A program made the position numbers and the translations under genes. Shown here piece by piece: positions 52,882 through 62,663 of a DNA stretch of 64,000 nt (the stretch's first letter is position 1; each line of letters starts with the position of its first letter). This stretch comes from Microbacterium oleivorans (lineage in GTDB: Bacteria > Actinomycetota > Actinomycetes > Actinomycetales > Microbacteriaceae): contig NZ_MAYO01000003.1 in NCBI RefSeq assembly GCF_001691565.1, positions 2,159,851 to 2,223,850 of the forward strand, given 5' to 3'. Below the pieces are notes generated by a model that was given only the letters and a program-made list of their open reading frames with translations, made no database searches and was not told the DNA's origin.

Positions 52882-52890
52882 TGTGGATAA
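52882..52890 (-). other. Perfect DnaA box
   Basis: The minus strand reads TTATCCACA, the consensus DnaA box, between the crgA hairpin and the rhomboid stop. It is single, so an origin here is unlikely; it may titrate DnaA near oriC, expected beyond the right edge. Confidence 0.5.
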
Positions 52891-52891
52891 C

Positions 52892-53767
52892 TCAGAGGTA
52901 CAGCAGCGCCGGGACCGTCGCGGTGACCGCGACGAGGCCGACGCCCACCGCGACGAGCAGTGCTGCCTGCAACGGCTGACGCTTCTGCGAGCGGGTCCTC
53001 GAGAAGATGAACCCGATGAGCAGACCCACGAGGCCGCCGCCGATGTGGGACTGCCACGAGACGCCCGATCCCACGAACGAGAACACCAGGTTGATCCCGA
53101 GCAGGATCGCGATCGGCAGGATGTTCGCGCCGACGTGTCGGCCGATGATGAGCATGGCCGCGAGGAGTCCCCACACGGCGCCCGAGGCGCCGACGACAGC
53201 ACTTCCCGGTGCGATGAGTGCGACCAGTGCCGAGCCGCCGATCGCGCTCAGCGCGTAGAGCGCGAGGAAACGCGCCTTGCCGAGCAGCGGTTCGAGGCTC
53301 CGCCCGAGTGCCCACAGCGCCAGCATGTTGAGCGCGACGTGGAAGGGGAGCGGGGTCGAATGGACGAACGCGACCGTCAGCATCCGCCACGGCTCGTACG
53401 GCGCGGGAGTTTCCGGCACCGCGTACGCGGGGACGAAGGCGAGGGCGTCCGTGACCGCGCCACCCACGACGGGGATGAGCTGGATGACGTACATCGCGAG
53501 CGTGAAGATCACGATCGCGTAGGTCACGACGGGGCGGTCGCTGCGCATCTTGCGCGCGAAGCGCCCCGGCATCCGCCTGACCTCCGCCGACCGCGCCCCC
53601 TTCTGCTGCTCCGCCAGGCACTCCGGGCAGATGACGCCGACAGGAAGCGGCGTCTGGCACTCGGGGCAGATCGTGCGGAGGCATCGCTGGCAGAGGACGA
53701 AGCTCTGACGGTCAGGATGCCGGTAGCAGAAGTTGTCCGGATTGGTCCGGGGGTCGGCGGAGGTCAC
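52892..53767 (-). CDS. Rhomboid family intramembrane serine protease
   Basis: A 291-residue rhomboid. The N-terminal cytoplasmic part carries a zinc-ribbon-like cluster (CYRHPDR, CQRC, CPEC, CPEC; residues about 14-55). The membrane core includes HVALNMLALWALGRSLEP, the catalytic serine in VVGASGAVWGLLAA and the catalytic histidine in SWQSHIGGGLVGLLIG. It cleaves membrane-protein substrates within the bilayer; substrates unknown. Confidence 0.92.
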   Translation of the reverse strand: MTSADPRTNPDNFCYRHPDRQSFVLCQRCLRTICPECQTPLPVGVICPECLAEQQKGARSAEVRRMPGRFARKMRSDRPVVTYAIVIFTLAMYVIQLIPVVGGAVTDALAFVPAYAVPETPAPYEPWRMLTVAFVHSTPLPFHVALNMLALWALGRSLEPLLGKARFLALYALSAIGGSALVALIAPGSAVVGASGAVWGLLAAMLIIGRHVGANILPIAILLGINLVFSFVGSGVSWQSHIGGGLVGLLIGFIFSRTRSQKRQPLQAALLVAVGVGLVAVTATVPALLYL

Positions 53768-53774
53768 GAACGGG

Positions 53775-54332
53775 TCAGGCCTCGGCGATGTCGATCGACG
53801 AGATCACGACGGGCTCGAGCGGACGATCCTGGGCGCCCGTGGGGACGGCGCTGATCTTGTCGACCACAGCACGCGATGCGTCATCGGCGACCTCGCCGAA
53901 GATCGTGTGCTTGCCGTTGAGCCACGGAGTCGGGTCGGTCGTGATGAAGAACTGCGAGCCGTTGGTGCCCTCGGCCTTGCCGGTGATGGCGTTGCGGCGG
54001 AGACCCGCGTTCGCCATGGCCAGCAGGTAGGGCTTCGCGAAGGTCAGTTCGGGGCTGATCTCGTCGTCGAAGTTGTACCCGGGACCGCCGACGCCCTGAC
54101 CGAGCGGGTCGCCGCCCTGGATCATGAAGCCGGGGATGATGCGGTGGAAGATGACGTCGGTGTAGAGGGGACCCTCGCCGGGCTTGCCGGTGGCGGGGTG
54201 CGTCCAGGACTGGGATCCGTCGGCCAGACCGGTGAAGTTCTTGACCGTGCGCGGCGCCTGATCGCCGAACAGGTTGACGACGATGTCGCCGTGGGTGGTG
54301 TGCAGTGTTGCGACAGCGGAGTGAATCGGCAT
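53775..54332 (-). CDS. ppiA: Cyclophilin-type peptidyl-prolyl cis-trans isomerase
   Basis: A 185-residue cyclophilin (HSAVATLHTTHGDIVVNLFGDQAP at the start; VIFHRIIPGFMIQGGDPLGQG, catalytic-site Arg and Gln/Met; GSQFFITTDPTPWLNGKHTIFGEV). It speeds proline isomerisation in cytoplasmic proteins. Start chosen at 54332 (MPIHSAV), nine bases after GAGAGG; in-frame ATGs at 54338 and 54341 are possible. It is followed eight bases later by the rhomboid gene. Confidence 0.95.
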   Translation of the reverse strand: MPIHSAVATLHTTHGDIVVNLFGDQAPRTVKNFTGLADGSQSWTHPATGKPGEGPLYTDVIFHRIIPGFMIQGGDPLGQGVGGPGYNFDDEISPELTFAKPYLLAMANAGLRRNAITGKAEGTNGSQFFITTDPTPWLNGKHTIFGEVADDASRAVVDKISAVPTGAQDRPLEPVVISSIDIAEA

Positions 54333-54432
54333 ACTCATCATCCTCTCACTTGCAACCCCCCGCGCCGGCTGAATGCGTCTGGCAGTATGGACCCACTACG
54401 TCCCCGGATGAACCCCGAAAAGGGAGGGCCCC

Positions 54433-55002
54433 GTGAGCCTCAACCGCAAGACCAAGAAGGAACTCCGCAAGCTGCAGAAGCAGGCAGCGAACCTGTGGGA
54501 GTCGCAGCAGGTGCTGGTCGGTCAGGCCGGTGACGTCGCCCGCGAGGCGGGTCGCCAGCTCGGCAAGTACAGCCACGACCACGTCGTTCCTGTCGCCAAG
54601 CACTCCTATGAGCGTTACGCCGCGCCCTACGTCGACCGCGGCGTCGAGACGGGACGCAAGGTGCTGAACGGTGCGCTCGTTCCCGCCGCCGGCGCCGTCG
54701 TCGGAACCGCTCTGTCGGTGTGGGACGTTGCGAACGACCAGCGCCACCGCATCTCGAAGGGCAAGGGTCTCGGCGGGTTCGACGCCGACTCGTTCCGCAA
54801 GAACGCCGCCAAGGCGGGCAAGAAGGCCACGAAGAAGCTGGCGGTTCCGCAGAAGAAGAAGGGCCTGGGTGCCGGCGGCGTCCTCGCCATCATCTTCGGC
54901 GTCGCGGCAACCGCCGGCGTGCTCTACGCCGCATGGCAGACGCTGCGTGCCGATGACGAGCTGTGGGTGGCGGACGACCCGCTGCGCGCCCCGGATGCCT
55001 GA
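54433..55002 (+). CDS. Conserved actinobacterial hypothetical protein with C-terminal helix
   Basis: A 189-residue basic protein. The first 70 residues are helical and Lys/Gln-rich (NRKTKKELRKLQKQAANLWE), a Gly/Ala hydrophobic stretch follows (LVPAAGAVVGTALSVWDVAN), then a very basic Lys-rich linker (KAGKKATKKLAVPQKKKG) and one C-terminal membrane helix (GGVLAIIFGVAATAGVLYAAW). A GTG start with GGGAGGG. The same gene type appears beside ppiA in related genomes. Function unknown. Confidence 0.75.
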   Translation: MSLNRKTKKELRKLQKQAANLWESQQVLVGQAGDVAREAGRQLGKYSHDHVVPVAKHSYERYAAPYVDRGVETGRKVLNGALVPAAGAVVGTALSVWDVANDQRHRISKGKGLGGFDADSFRKNAAKAGKKATKKLAVPQKKKGLGAGGVLAIIFGVAATAGVLYAAWQTLRADDELWVADDPLRAPDA

Positions 55003-55504
55003 ATCCACGCCCGTACCGTCGGAGCGCGTCGCTGAGGCGGCGCGCTCCCGGTCTTTGTCGGTGGAGTTCGTCGCCCGCCCCGCGGCGGGGAGTCTCGAAG
55101 AGGCTGCGACGCTGCTCGGGCTCGCGGCATCCGACATCGTCAAGACCCTCGTCGTGAAGCGGAGCGACGATACCTACCTGTTCGCCCTCGTACCCGGTGA
55201 CCGGGCGATCTCATGGCCGAAGCTCCGTGCGGTCGTTGGCGTGAACAAGCTGCGCCTGCCCGAACCCGAGCTCGCCCTCGCCGCGACGGGGTTCGAACGC
55301 GGCACCATCACCCCGATCGGCAGCACGACCGACTGGCCCGTCTACGCAGACGCCTCGATCGTCGGCAAGCAGATCGCGATGGGCGCAGGCGCCCATGGCT
55401 TCAGTCTTTTCGTACACGCGGACGACCTCATCCGCGTGTACGACGCGACCGTCGCGGACATCTCGCAGCCCATGGGCGGGGCGTCGGGCACCGTGAAGTC
55501 ATGA
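54995..55504 (+). CDS. YbaK/EbsC family aminoacyl-tRNA deacylase
   Basis: A 169-residue YbaK-like editing domain: PAAGSLEEAATLLGLAASDIVKTLVVK (the conserved Lys region), YLFALVPGDRAISWPKLRAVVG, and GFERGTITPIGS with VYADASIVGKQIAMGAG. Family members hydrolyse mischarged Cys- or Ala-tRNA. The ATG at 54995 overlaps the upstream gene by eight bases. Confidence 0.9.
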   Translation: MPESTPVPSERVAEAARSRSLSVEFVARPAAGSLEEAATLLGLAASDIVKTLVVKRSDDTYLFALVPGDRAISWPKLRAVVGVNKLRLPEPELALAATGFERGTITPIGSTTDWPVYADASIVGKQIAMGAGAHGFSLFVHADDLIRVYDATVADISQPMGGASGTVKS

Positions 55505-55679
55505 CCTCCGCCGTCTCCTCGACGGTGCCGTCGTCCACCCCTGCGAGGACCTGTATGACGACGACTAGGGCTATCTGAAGGGGTACGGGGAGTTCAACGA
55601 CGCGATACGGAAGCAGTACGGCGAAGACGCTGTGGCGATCATCGTCGAGCCCGCCGTCGAGACGTCCGTCGACCGGTTC
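55503..55679 (+). pseudogene. Decayed coding remnant with internal TAG
   Basis: One plus-strand frame reads DLRRLLDGAVVHPCEDLYDD, then a TAG at 55566-55568, then GYLKGYGEFNDAIRKQYGED and AVAIIVEPAVETSVDRF. The first part resembles the N-terminus of berberine-bridge-type FAD-linked oxidases (DLRRLLxGxVVxPxDxxYDxAR), while the second part is not continuous with that family, so this may be two fused fragments. No start signal is present. Confidence 0.45.
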
Positions 55680-55709
55680 ACCACGTCTGAGAGGTCGGGC
55701 TCATCATCG

Positions 55710-56129
55710 TCACGAGATGAGCCCCGCCATCCGCATCGCCGTATCGACCAGCCCGACCCGGGTGAGGGAGGCCACCTCGCTGAGAGGGAACCACGCGGCC
55801 TCGTCGGTCGAGCCGTCCTCTTCGTTGCGGAGCTCGCCCCCGACGACGTGTGCGCGGTAAACGATGCGAAGCGCCTGGATCGGTCCGCTGCCGTGGAACC
55901 GATCCTTCTCGGCGATCACCTGCGAGTCGGTGCCCAGGATCCCGTCGAGTTCCACGTGGAACCCCGTCTCCTCGAGGACCTCTCGGACCGCGGCATCCAT
56001 CGGGTCCTCACCGGGATCCAGCCCGCCGCCCGGCATCGTCCACGCCGGTCGCGTCGGGCTGTTCCAGTGGGCGAGAAGAATGCGATCATCGTCGATGATG
56101 ACGGCGTACGCAGCAACGCGGATGTCCAC
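55710..56129 (-). CDS. Nudix hydrolase
   Basis: A 139-residue Nudix protein with the full box GGGLDPGEDPMDAAVREVLE followed by ETGFH (Gx5Ex7REVxEEtGx, residues about 36-58). It hydrolyses nucleoside-diphosphate-linked compounds; the substrate is unclear. The GTG start has TAGGGT six bases upstream on the minus strand (leaderless). Confidence 0.9.
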   Translation of the reverse strand: MDIRVAAYAVIIDDDRILLAHWNSPTRPAWTMPGGGLDPGEDPMDAAVREVLEETGFHVELDGILGTDSQVIAEKDRFHGSGPIQALRIVYRAHVVGGELRNEEDGSTDEAAWFPLSEVASLTRVGLVDTAMRMAGLIS

Positions 56130-56416
56130 GCGTTCACCCTAGAGGATCGCCGGTCCGAAGGATCGTGATCTCCGCGCGGCGCGACAGGCGACTGCCTGGG
56201 ACGCAGGATCCCCAACCGTACGTCCCAGGCCGATGTCGCGACCAGGATCCCAAAGATCCCGCCGCCCGCGCGGGACTCCTGCTCATCGCTGGGCCGAAGC
56301 TGCGGGTCATCGGCGCCATCGGCGACACAATCATCGTGCTCACCCGAGCGCAAGCGAAGCGCAACGCCGCCTCAAGATTCGCGCAAGATGACCTCAAGAT
56401 GGAGCTGGAAAGAGGA
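56130..56416. other. Intergenic region without a clear gene
   Basis: Open frames exist on both strands here but none shows a recognisable family, good start site or coding-like composition. It holds the Nudix promoter at the left edge and the tRNA terminator at the right edge. Confidence 0.5.
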
Positions 56417-56448
56417 GAAAGCCGGGATCCATGGGGATTCCGGCTTTC
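56417..56448 (-). terminator. Terminator of tRNA-Ile/tRNA-Ala transcript
   Basis: GAAAGCCGGGATCC (56417-56430) and GGATTCCGGCTTTC (56435-56448) pair over 14 bases with one mismatch, seven bases after the tRNA-Ala 3' end, and are followed on the minus strand by a T-rich stretch. Confidence 0.8.
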
Positions 56449-56454
56449 TGACTG

Positions 56455-56527
56455 TGGAGCCTAGGAGATTCGAACTCCTGACATCCTGCTTGCAAAGCAG
56501 GCGCTCTACCAACTGAGCTAAGGCCCC
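56455..56527 (-). tRNA. tRNA-Ala(TGC)
   Basis: Minus-strand cloverleaf beginning GGGGCCTTAGCTCAGTTGG; anticodon loop TTTGCAA gives TGC; T arm AGGAGTTCGAATCTCCT; acceptor GGGGCCT/AGGCTCC with one G-U pair; discriminator A; CCA not encoded. It follows tRNA-Ile after gyrA, the usual actinobacterial order. Confidence 0.97.
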
Positions 56528-56541
56528 CGGTGCGGTGACGG

Positions 56542-56615
56542 TGGGGCTACCAGGACTTGAACCTGGGACCTCTTCATTATCAGTGAAGCGCTCTAACCGC
56601 CTGAGCTATAGCCCC
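56542..56615 (-). tRNA. tRNA-Ile(GAT)
   Basis: Minus-strand cloverleaf beginning GGGGCTATAGCTCAGGCGG; anticodon loop CTGATAA gives GAT; T arm CCAGGTTCAAGTCCTGG; acceptor GGGGCTA/TAGCCCC; discriminator A. CCA is not encoded. It lies upstream of tRNA-Ala in one transcript. Confidence 0.97.
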
Positions 56616-56729
56616 GTCGTTGCCGGCTCGCGCCTGCAACCTCCAAGACTTTACCCGACGATGGCACTGTTTGACGAATCCGCGCGAGAGGCGAGCCGCC
56701 GCATCCCGCGGTTCTGGTTCACTGGGCTC

Positions 56730-57440
56730 ATGAGCACGACCACCCACACCGAGCCGCAGGGCGCCGGCCTCGGACAACGACTGAACTGGTTGCGCGCCGG
56801 AGTACTCGGTGCGAACGACGGGATCGTCTCGGTCGCGGCCGTCGCGGTCGGCGTCGCCGGCGCGACGACCGATCTCGGCCCCATCATCACCGCGTCGTCC
56901 GCGGCGCTCGTCGGCGGGGCGATCTCCATGGCCCTTGGAGAGTACGTCTCGGTGAGCAGCCAGCGCGACACCGAGCGTGCGCTGATCGAGAAGGAGAAGC
57001 GCGAACTCGCCGAGATGCCCGAACAGGAACTCGCGGAGCTCGCAGAGCTGTACCGCGAGAAGGGATTGTCGGAGGAGACCGCGCGCACGGTCGCGGAGGA
57101 GCTCACCGCGCATGACGCACTCGGCGCTCACCTCGACATCGAACTGGGCATCGACCCGGACGACCTCACGAGCCCGTGGCAGGCGGCGGTCTCGTCAGCG
57201 ATAGCGTTCACCCTCGGCGCGCTGCTGCCTTTCCTCGCGATCGTCCTCCCGCCCGAGGAGTGGCGCGTCCCGACGACGTTCGTCGCCGTCCTCATCGCGC
57301 TCGCGCTCACCGGAACGATCTCGGCCCGCCTCGGGGGTGCCGGAAAACGTCGCGCCGTCGTCCGCCTGGTCGTCGGCGGGGCGCTCGCCCTCGCCGCGAC
57401 CTGGGGTCTCGGCTTCCTGCTGGGCACCTCCGTCACCTGA
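56730..57440 (+). CDS. VIT1/CCC1 family Fe/Mn transporter
   Basis: A 236-residue VIT-type protein: RLNWLRAGVLGANDGIVSVAAVAVGVAGA (first helix with the conserved ANDGI), GGAISMALGEYVSVSSQRDTERALIEKEKREL (second helix with the Glu/Met metal path and charged metal-binding loop), and three C-terminal helices (SSAIAFTLGALLPFLAIVL onward). It moves Fe2+ or Mn2+ across the membrane. ATG at 56730 fits the family start; an ATG at 56661 adds 23 residues. Confidence 0.9.
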   Translation: MSTTTHTEPQGAGLGQRLNWLRAGVLGANDGIVSVAAVAVGVAGATTDLGPIITASSAALVGGAISMALGEYVSVSSQRDTERALIEKEKRELAEMPEQELAELAELYREKGLSEETARTVAEELTAHDALGAHLDIELGIDPDDLTSPWQAAVSSAIAFTLGALLPFLAIVLPPEEWRVPTTFVAVLIALALTGTISARLGGAGKRRAVVRLVVGGALALAATWGLGFLLGTSVT

Positions 57441-57461
57441 CGGGATGCCGCGGCATCCGAC

Positions 57462-57869
57462 TCAGTTCGAGGTGAAGCCGACGAGCAGACCGCCCGTGAC
57501 CTTGACCATGAGGTTGTAGATGCCGGCCATGACCGCACCCAGAACCGTCACGACGATGAGGTTGAGGATGGCGACGACAGCGGCGAACGCCATGACCTGG
57601 GGCAGGTTGATGACGGAACCGAGCGTGAACGAGTTCTCACCGTTGACCGCGCCGAGCAGCTCGTCGACCTGACCGATCAGGTTCGTCGAGCTGATGACCA
57701 GGTAGATCAGGAGCGTCGAGACGACCGTGACGATCGCGAGGGCGACCGCAGCGAGGAACGACAGCTTCACGGCCGACCAGAAGTCGACGTAGACGAGGCG
57801 GAGGCGTACCTGCTTGGCGGTCGTCCGGCTCGAGGACTTCTTGGCCAGTTTGTCGGCAACAGAGCTCAT
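57462..57869 (-). CDS. DUF3566 domain membrane protein
   Basis: A 135-residue DUF3566 protein with two helices ([23 protein letters not shown] and [30 protein letters not shown]) and a basic N-terminus ending [17 protein letters not shown], the family signature. It is always found after gyrA in actinobacteria; its start overlaps the gyrA stop by four bases. Homologues interact with the cell-division or DNA-topology machinery, but the role is not settled. Confidence 0.95.
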   Translation of the reverse strand: MSSVADKLAKKSSSRTTAKQVRLRLVYVDFWSAVKLSFLAAVALAIVTVVSTLLIYLVISSTNLIGQVDELLGAVNGENSFTLGSVINLPQVMAFAAVVAILNLIVVTVLGAVMAGIYNLMVKVTGGLLVGFTSN

Positions 57870-60442
57870 GCGTCACTCTCTTCGGTGGTCTCAGGGGCCG
57901 TAACGGCTGCGGGATCGGCCGGGGCTTCTGCATCGGCCGTGACGTCGGCCAGTCCTCGTTCGCCGTTGCGGGCGATGGCGAGGATCCGGTCGTCGTCGTC
58001 AGGCCGGGCGAAGACCACGCCCATCGTGTCGCGGCCCTTGGCGGGCACCTCGGCAACGGCCGAGCGTACCACCTTGCCGCTGGCAAGAACCACGAGGACC
58101 TCGTCGTCGGCGCTGACGATCAGACCACCGGCGAGTTCGCCGCGGTCGTCGTGCAGCTTGGCCACCTTGATGCCCAGACCGCCACGACCCTGCACCCGGT
58201 ACTGGTCGACGGCCGTGCGCTTGGCGTACCCGCCCTGGGTGACGACGAACACGAAGCCCTCGTCGCGGACGACGGATGCCGAGAGCAGGCTGTCGCCGTC
58301 GCGGAAGGACATTCCCTTCACGCCTTCGGTCGACCGGCCCATCGGTCGCAGGGATTCGTCGCTCGCCGTGAAGCGCAGCGACATACCGAGCCGCGAAACG
58401 AGGAGCAGGTCGTCGGTCGAGTCGACGAGCATCGCGCTGACGAGCTCGTCGCCGTTCTCCTCGTCCTGACCCCGCAGGCGGATCGCGATGATGCCGCCCT
58501 GACGGTTGGTGTCGTACTCGGTGAGCGCGGTCTTCTTGATCTTGCCGTCGCGCGTGGCGAGCACGAGGTACTCGGCGGCGGCATAGTCGCGGATGTCGAG
58601 GATCTGCGCGACGTCCTCGCCCGGCTGCAGCGCCAGGAGGTTCGCGACGTGCTGACCCTTCGCATCCCGACCGCCCTCGGGAAGCTCGTAGCCCTTCGCG
58701 CGATAGACGCGCCCCTTGGTCGTGAAGAACAGGAGCCAGTGGTGGGTGGTCGAGACGAAGAAGTGCTCGACGACGTCGTCGGCGCGCAGCTGCGCACCCT
58801 TGACACCCTTTCCGCCGCGGTGCTGCGACCGGTAGTTGTCGCTGCGCGTGCGCTTGACGTAGCCGTTGCGCGTGACGGTGACGACGATCTCCTCTTCGGG
58901 GATCAGGTCTTCCATCGACATGTCGCCGTCATAGCCGTGCAGGATGTGCGTGCGGCGCTCGTCGCCGAACTTCGCGACGATCTCCCCGAGCTCGTCGGCG
59001 ATGATCCCGCTCTGTCGGTCGCGCGAGTCGAGGATGTCGTTCAGGTCGGCGATCTTGATCTCGAGGTCGTTCGCCTCGTCGACGATCTTCTGACGCTCCA
59101 GCGCGGCCAGGCGGCGTAGCTGCATCGTGAGGATCGCGTCGGCCTGATCGGCGTCGACGTCGAGAAGCGACTTCAGGCCCTCGCGTGCCTCGTCGACCGT
59201 GGGGGAGCGGCGGATGAGGGCGATGACCTCGTCGAGCGCATCGAGCGCCTTGAGGTAGCCGCGCAGGATGTGCATGCGCTTCTCGGCCTCGCGCAGCCGG
59301 TACCGGGTGCGGCGGACGATGACCTCGAACTGGTGCGTCAGCCAGTAGCTGATGAAGCCGTCGATCGGCAGGGTGCGGGGCACGCCGTCGACGATCGCGA
59401 GCATGTTCGCGCCGAAGTTCTCCTGCAGCTGCGTGTGCTTGTACAGGTTGTTGAGGACGACCTTCGCGACGGCATCCCGCTTCAAGACGATGACGAGTCG
59501 CTGACCCGTGCGATCGCTCGTCTCGTCGCGGATGTCGGCGATGCCGCTGAGCTTGCCCTCGCGCACCAGCGCGGTGATCTTCGCGGCGACGTTGTCGGGG
59601 TTGACCTGGTACGGGAGCTCCGTGATCACCAAGCAGGTGCGGTTCTGGATCTCCTCGACGTTCACGACGGCGCGCATCGTGATCGAGCCGCGGCCGGTGC
59701 GGTAGGCCTCACGGATGCCCTTGGTGCCGAGGATCTGCGCACCGGTGGGGAAGTCGGGCCCGGGGATGCGTTCGATCAACGCATCGAGGAGCTCCTCGCG
59801 GGAGGCATCCGGGTTCTGCAGCGCCCACATCACACCGTCCGCGACCTCGCGGAGGTTGTGCGGCGGGATGTTCGTGGCCATACCCACGGCGATGCCGACC
59901 GAGCCGTTGACCAGGAGGTTCGGGAAGCGGGAGGGGAGGACGACGGGCTCACGGGTGCGACCGTCGTAGTTGTCCTCGAAGTCGACGGTGTCCTCGTCGA
60001 TGTCGCGGACCATCTCGAGGGCGAGCTGAGCCATCTTGGTCTCGGTGTACCGGGGCGCTGCGGCGCCCATGTTCCCGGGGGAGCCGAAGTTGCCCTGGCC
60101 GTCGGCCAGCGGGTAGCGGAGCGACCACGGCTGCACGAGGCGGACGAGGGCGTCGTAGATCGCGCTGTCACCGTGCGGGTGGTACTGACCCATGACCTCC
60201 CCGACGACGCGAGCGCACTTGGAGTAGCTCTTGTCGGGACGGTATCCGCCGTCGTACATGCCGTAGATGACACGACGGTGCACGGGCTTGAGGCCGTCTT
60301 CGACGCGCGGCAGCGCGCGGCCCACGATCACGCTCATCGCGTAGTCGAGGTAGCTCCGCTGCATCTCGACCTGGAGGTCGACCTGGTCGATGTTGCCGTG
60401 CTGGTAGCCGGCGTTCGGGTCGGGACGCTCTTCGTCAGCCAT
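57866..60442 (-). CDS. gyrA: DNA gyrase subunit A
   Basis: An 858-residue GyrA. The breakage-reunion domain has the quinolone-resistance region [15 protein letters not shown] (Ser and Asp both wild type) and the catalytic tyrosine in [14 protein letters not shown]. The GyrA box QHRGGKG (about residue 540) starts the beta-pinwheel wrapping domain. An acidic/Ala-rich C-terminal tail follows. It works with GyrB to introduce negative supercoils. 54 bases after gyrB. Confidence 0.98.
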   Translation of the reverse strand: MADEERPDPNAGYQHGNIDQVDLQVEMQRSYLDYAMSVIVGRALPRVEDGLKPVHRRVIYGMYDGGYRPDKSYSKCARVVGEVMGQYHPHGDSAIYDALVRLVQPWSLRYPLADGQGNFGSPGNMGAAAPRYTETKMAQLALEMVRDIDEDTVDFEDNYDGRTREPVVLPSRFPNLLVNGSVGIAVGMATNIPPHNLREVADGVMWALQNPDASREELLDALIERIPGPDFPTGAQILGTKGIREAYRTGRGSITMRAVVNVEEIQNRTCLVITELPYQVNPDNVAAKITALVREGKLSGIADIRDETSDRTGQRLVIVLKRDAVAKVVLNNLYKHTQLQENFGANMLAIVDGVPRTLPIDGFISYWLTHQFEVIVRRTRYRLREAEKRMHILRGYLKALDALDEVIALIRRSPTVDEAREGLKSLLDVDADQADAILTMQLRRLAALERQKIVDEANDLEIKIADLNDILDSRDRQSGIIADELGEIVAKFGDERRTHILHGYDGDMSMEDLIPEEEIVVTVTRNGYVKRTRSDNYRSQHRGGKGVKGAQLRADDVVEHFFVSTTHHWLLFFTTKGRVYRAKGYELPEGGRDAKGQHVANLLALQPGEDVAQILDIRDYAAAEYLVLATRDGKIKKTALTEYDTNRQGGIIAIRLRGQDEENGDELVSAMLVDSTDDLLLVSRLGMSLRFTASDESLRPMGRSTEGVKGMSFRDGDSLLSASVVRDEGFVFVVTQGGYAKRTAVDQYRVQGRGGLGIKVAKLHDDRGELAGGLIVSADDEVLVVLASGKVVRSAVAEVPAKGRDTMGVVFARPDDDDRILAIARNGERGLADVTADAEAPADPAAVTAPETTEESDA

Positions 60443-60496
60443 GTTCTCTCAGTCTTCGTTCGTCGTCGTCGGGGTGCCGGGGAGGGTGCAGTGGAC

Positions 60497-62563
60497 TCAG
60501 ATGTCCAGGAACCGCACGTCCTTCGCGTTGCGCTGGATGAACCCGCGCCGGGCTTCGACGTCCTCGCCCATCAGCACGGAGAAGATCTCGTCGGCGGCAG
60601 CAGCGTCGTCGATGGTCACCTGACGCAGTGTGCGCGTTTCGGGGTCCATCGTCGTCTCCCACAGCTCCTTGGCGTTCATCTCGCCGAGACCCTTGTAGCG
60701 CTGCACGCCGTTGTCCTTCGGGATGCGGCGGCCCGCCGCAGCGCCCTCTCGCAGCAGCGCGTCGCGCTCGGCATCGCTGTACACGTACTCGTGCGGCGCG
60801 TTCGACCACTTGAGTCGGTACAGCGGCGGCTGCGCGAGGTACACGAAGCCGGCCTCGACGAGTCCGCGCATGTAGCGGAACAGCAGGGTCAGCAGGAGGG
60901 TCGTGATGTGCTGGCCGTCCACGTCGGCATCGGCCATCAGGACGACCTTGTGGTAGCGGGCCTTCTCTATGTCGAAGTCCGGACCGATGCCCGCACCGAA
61001 GGCCTGGATCATCGCCTGGATCTCGGCGTTGCCGAGGGCACGGTCGAGCCGCGCCTTCTCGACATTGAGGATCTTGCCGCGCAGCGACAGGATCGCCTGA
61101 CGCTCGGGGTCGCGGCCCGAGACGGCCGAACCACCGGCCGAGTCGCCCTCCACGAGGAAGATCTCGCTGATCGACGGGTCCTTGCTCGTGCAGTCCTTGA
61201 GCTTCTCGGGCATGGAGGCCGATTCGAAGACGCTCTTGCGCCGGGCCGTCTCACGCGCCTTGCGGGCAGCCATACGAGCGGTCGCGGCCTCGATCGCCTT
61301 CGTGATGATCAGCTTGGCCTGCTGCGGGTTACGGTCGAGCCAGTCCATGAGCTGGTCGCCGACGACCTTCTGCACGAAGGCCTTCGCCTCGGTGTTGCCG
61401 AGCTTGGTCTTCGTCTGCCCCTCGAACTGCGGCTCGGACAGCTTCACCGAGATGACAGCGGTCAGGCCCTCGCGGATGTCTTCGCCGGCGAGGTTCTCAT
61501 CCTTGTCCTTGAGGAGGCCCTTCTCCTTCGCGTAGCGGTTGATGTACATCGTCATCGCCGCACGGAATCCCTCTTCGTGCGTACCGCCCTCGTGCGTGTT
61601 GATCGTGTTCGCGAAGGTGAAGACGTTCTCGGTGTAGCCCGAGGTCCACTGCATCGCGAGCTCGAGCGAGATGTGACGGACCGTGTCCTCGGACTCGATC
61701 TCGATGATCTCGTCGTTGATCACCTCGGCCTTGCGGACCTTGTTGAGGTATTCGACGTAGTCGACGAGGCCGCGCTCGTACAGGAAGTCGTCGTGACGCT
61801 GGGCCGTCTCGGACCCGCCCTCGGGCAGATCGACGACGTCGAGGGCCTCGGGACGCTCGTCGGTGAGGGTGATGCGGAGGCCCTTGTTGAGGAAGGCCGT
61901 CTGCTGGAAGCGCGTGCGCAGCGTGTTGTAGTCGAAGTCCGTCGCCTCGAAGATCGACCCGTCGGGCCAGAACGTGATCGTCGTTCCGGTCTTGTCGCTC
62001 TCCTCGCCCTTCGCGAGAGGCGCCTCGGGCTTGCCTCCGCCTGAGAAGGTCTGTCGCCAGATGTGACCCTGGCGCGCGATCTCGACCTCGAAGCGCGTCG
62101 AGAGTGCGTTGACGACCGACGAACCGACGCCGTGGAGACCGCCGGAGACGGCGTATCCGCCGCCACCGAACTTGCCGCCGGCGTGGAGAACGGTGAGGAC
62201 GACCTCGACCGTCGACTTACTCGGATCCGAGGAGTGCGGGTCGACCGGGATGCCGCGACCGTTGTCGACCACCCGGAGGCCGCCGTCCTCGAGGATCGTC
62301 ACGTGGATGGTGTCGCAGTACCCGGCGAGGGCTTCGTCGACGGAGTTGTCGACGATCTCGTAGACGAGGTGGTGCAGGCCGCGTTCACCGGTCGAACCGA
62401 TGTACATGCCGGGACGCTTGCGGACCGCCTCGAGGCCCTCGAGCACCTGGATCTCGGAGGCACCGTACTCGGCCGGGATCCGGGCTTCGACGGGAGTTTC
62501 GGGGTCTTCGGGAACGGAGTCCGGGGTTTCTGACGTCATCGGTTTCGTGCGCTCCACATCCAT
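60497..62563 (-). CDS. gyrB: DNA gyrase subunit B
   Basis: A 688-residue GyrB: GHKL ATPase ([43 protein letters not shown]), transducer domain, then the TOPRIM domain [29 protein letters not shown] and [16 protein letters not shown], and the [15 protein letters not shown] tail. ATG at 62563 has GGAGGGAAGG upstream; ATG at 62539 is an alternative start. Confidence 0.98.
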   Translation of the reverse strand: MDVERTKPMTSETPDSVPEDPETPVEARIPAEYGASEIQVLEGLEAVRKRPGMYIGSTGERGLHHLVYEIVDNSVDEALAGYCDTIHVTILEDGGLRVVDNGRGIPVDPHSSDPSKSTVEVVLTVLHAGGKFGGGGYAVSGGLHGVGSSVVNALSTRFEVEIARQGHIWRQTFSGGGKPEAPLAKGEESDKTGTTITFWPDGSIFEATDFDYNTLRTRFQQTAFLNKGLRITLTDERPEALDVVDLPEGGSETAQRHDDFLYERGLVDYVEYLNKVRKAEVINDEIIEIESEDTVRHISLELAMQWTSGYTENVFTFANTINTHEGGTHEEGFRAAMTMYINRYAKEKGLLKDKDENLAGEDIREGLTAVISVKLSEPQFEGQTKTKLGNTEAKAFVQKVVGDQLMDWLDRNPQQAKLIITKAIEAATARMAARKARETARRKSVFESASMPEKLKDCTSKDPSISEIFLVEGDSAGGSAVSGRDPERQAILSLRGKILNVEKARLDRALGNAEIQAMIQAFGAGIGPDFDIEKARYHKVVLMADADVDGQHITTLLLTLLFRYMRGLVEAGFVYLAQPPLYRLKWSNAPHEYVYSDAERDALLREGAAAGRRIPKDNGVQRYKGLGEMNAKELWETTMDPETRTLRQVTIDDAAAADEIFSVLMGEDVEARRGFIQRNAKDVRFLDI

Positions 62564-62663
62564 CGTTCAGGCCTTCCCTCCAGTCTATCGGAAAGGGGGC
62601 CGGATGAGCGGCTGAACGGCGCTGTGAGCGCGCGAAAGCTTCTGGAAGGGTGCCGGACGTGCC

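Noticed and set aside
52859..52890. Chromosomal replication origin
   Set aside because: Only one DnaA box is present, and gene order (gyrA-gyrB-dciA-recF) places oriC beyond the right edge.
56134..56464. Open frames on both strands between Nudix gene and tRNA-Ala
   Set aside because: No start signal, family or codon bias; the region contains the tRNA terminator.
56535..56729. Apparent N-terminal extension of the VIT gene (GLEPGTSSLSVKRSNRLSYSP)
   Set aside because: This peptide is the well-known false translation of the antisense strand of a tRNA, here tRNA-Ile.
59270..62044. 924-codon open frame opposite gyrA/gyrB
   Set aside because: It is a shadow of the two gyrase genes, whose motifs are complete on the other strand.
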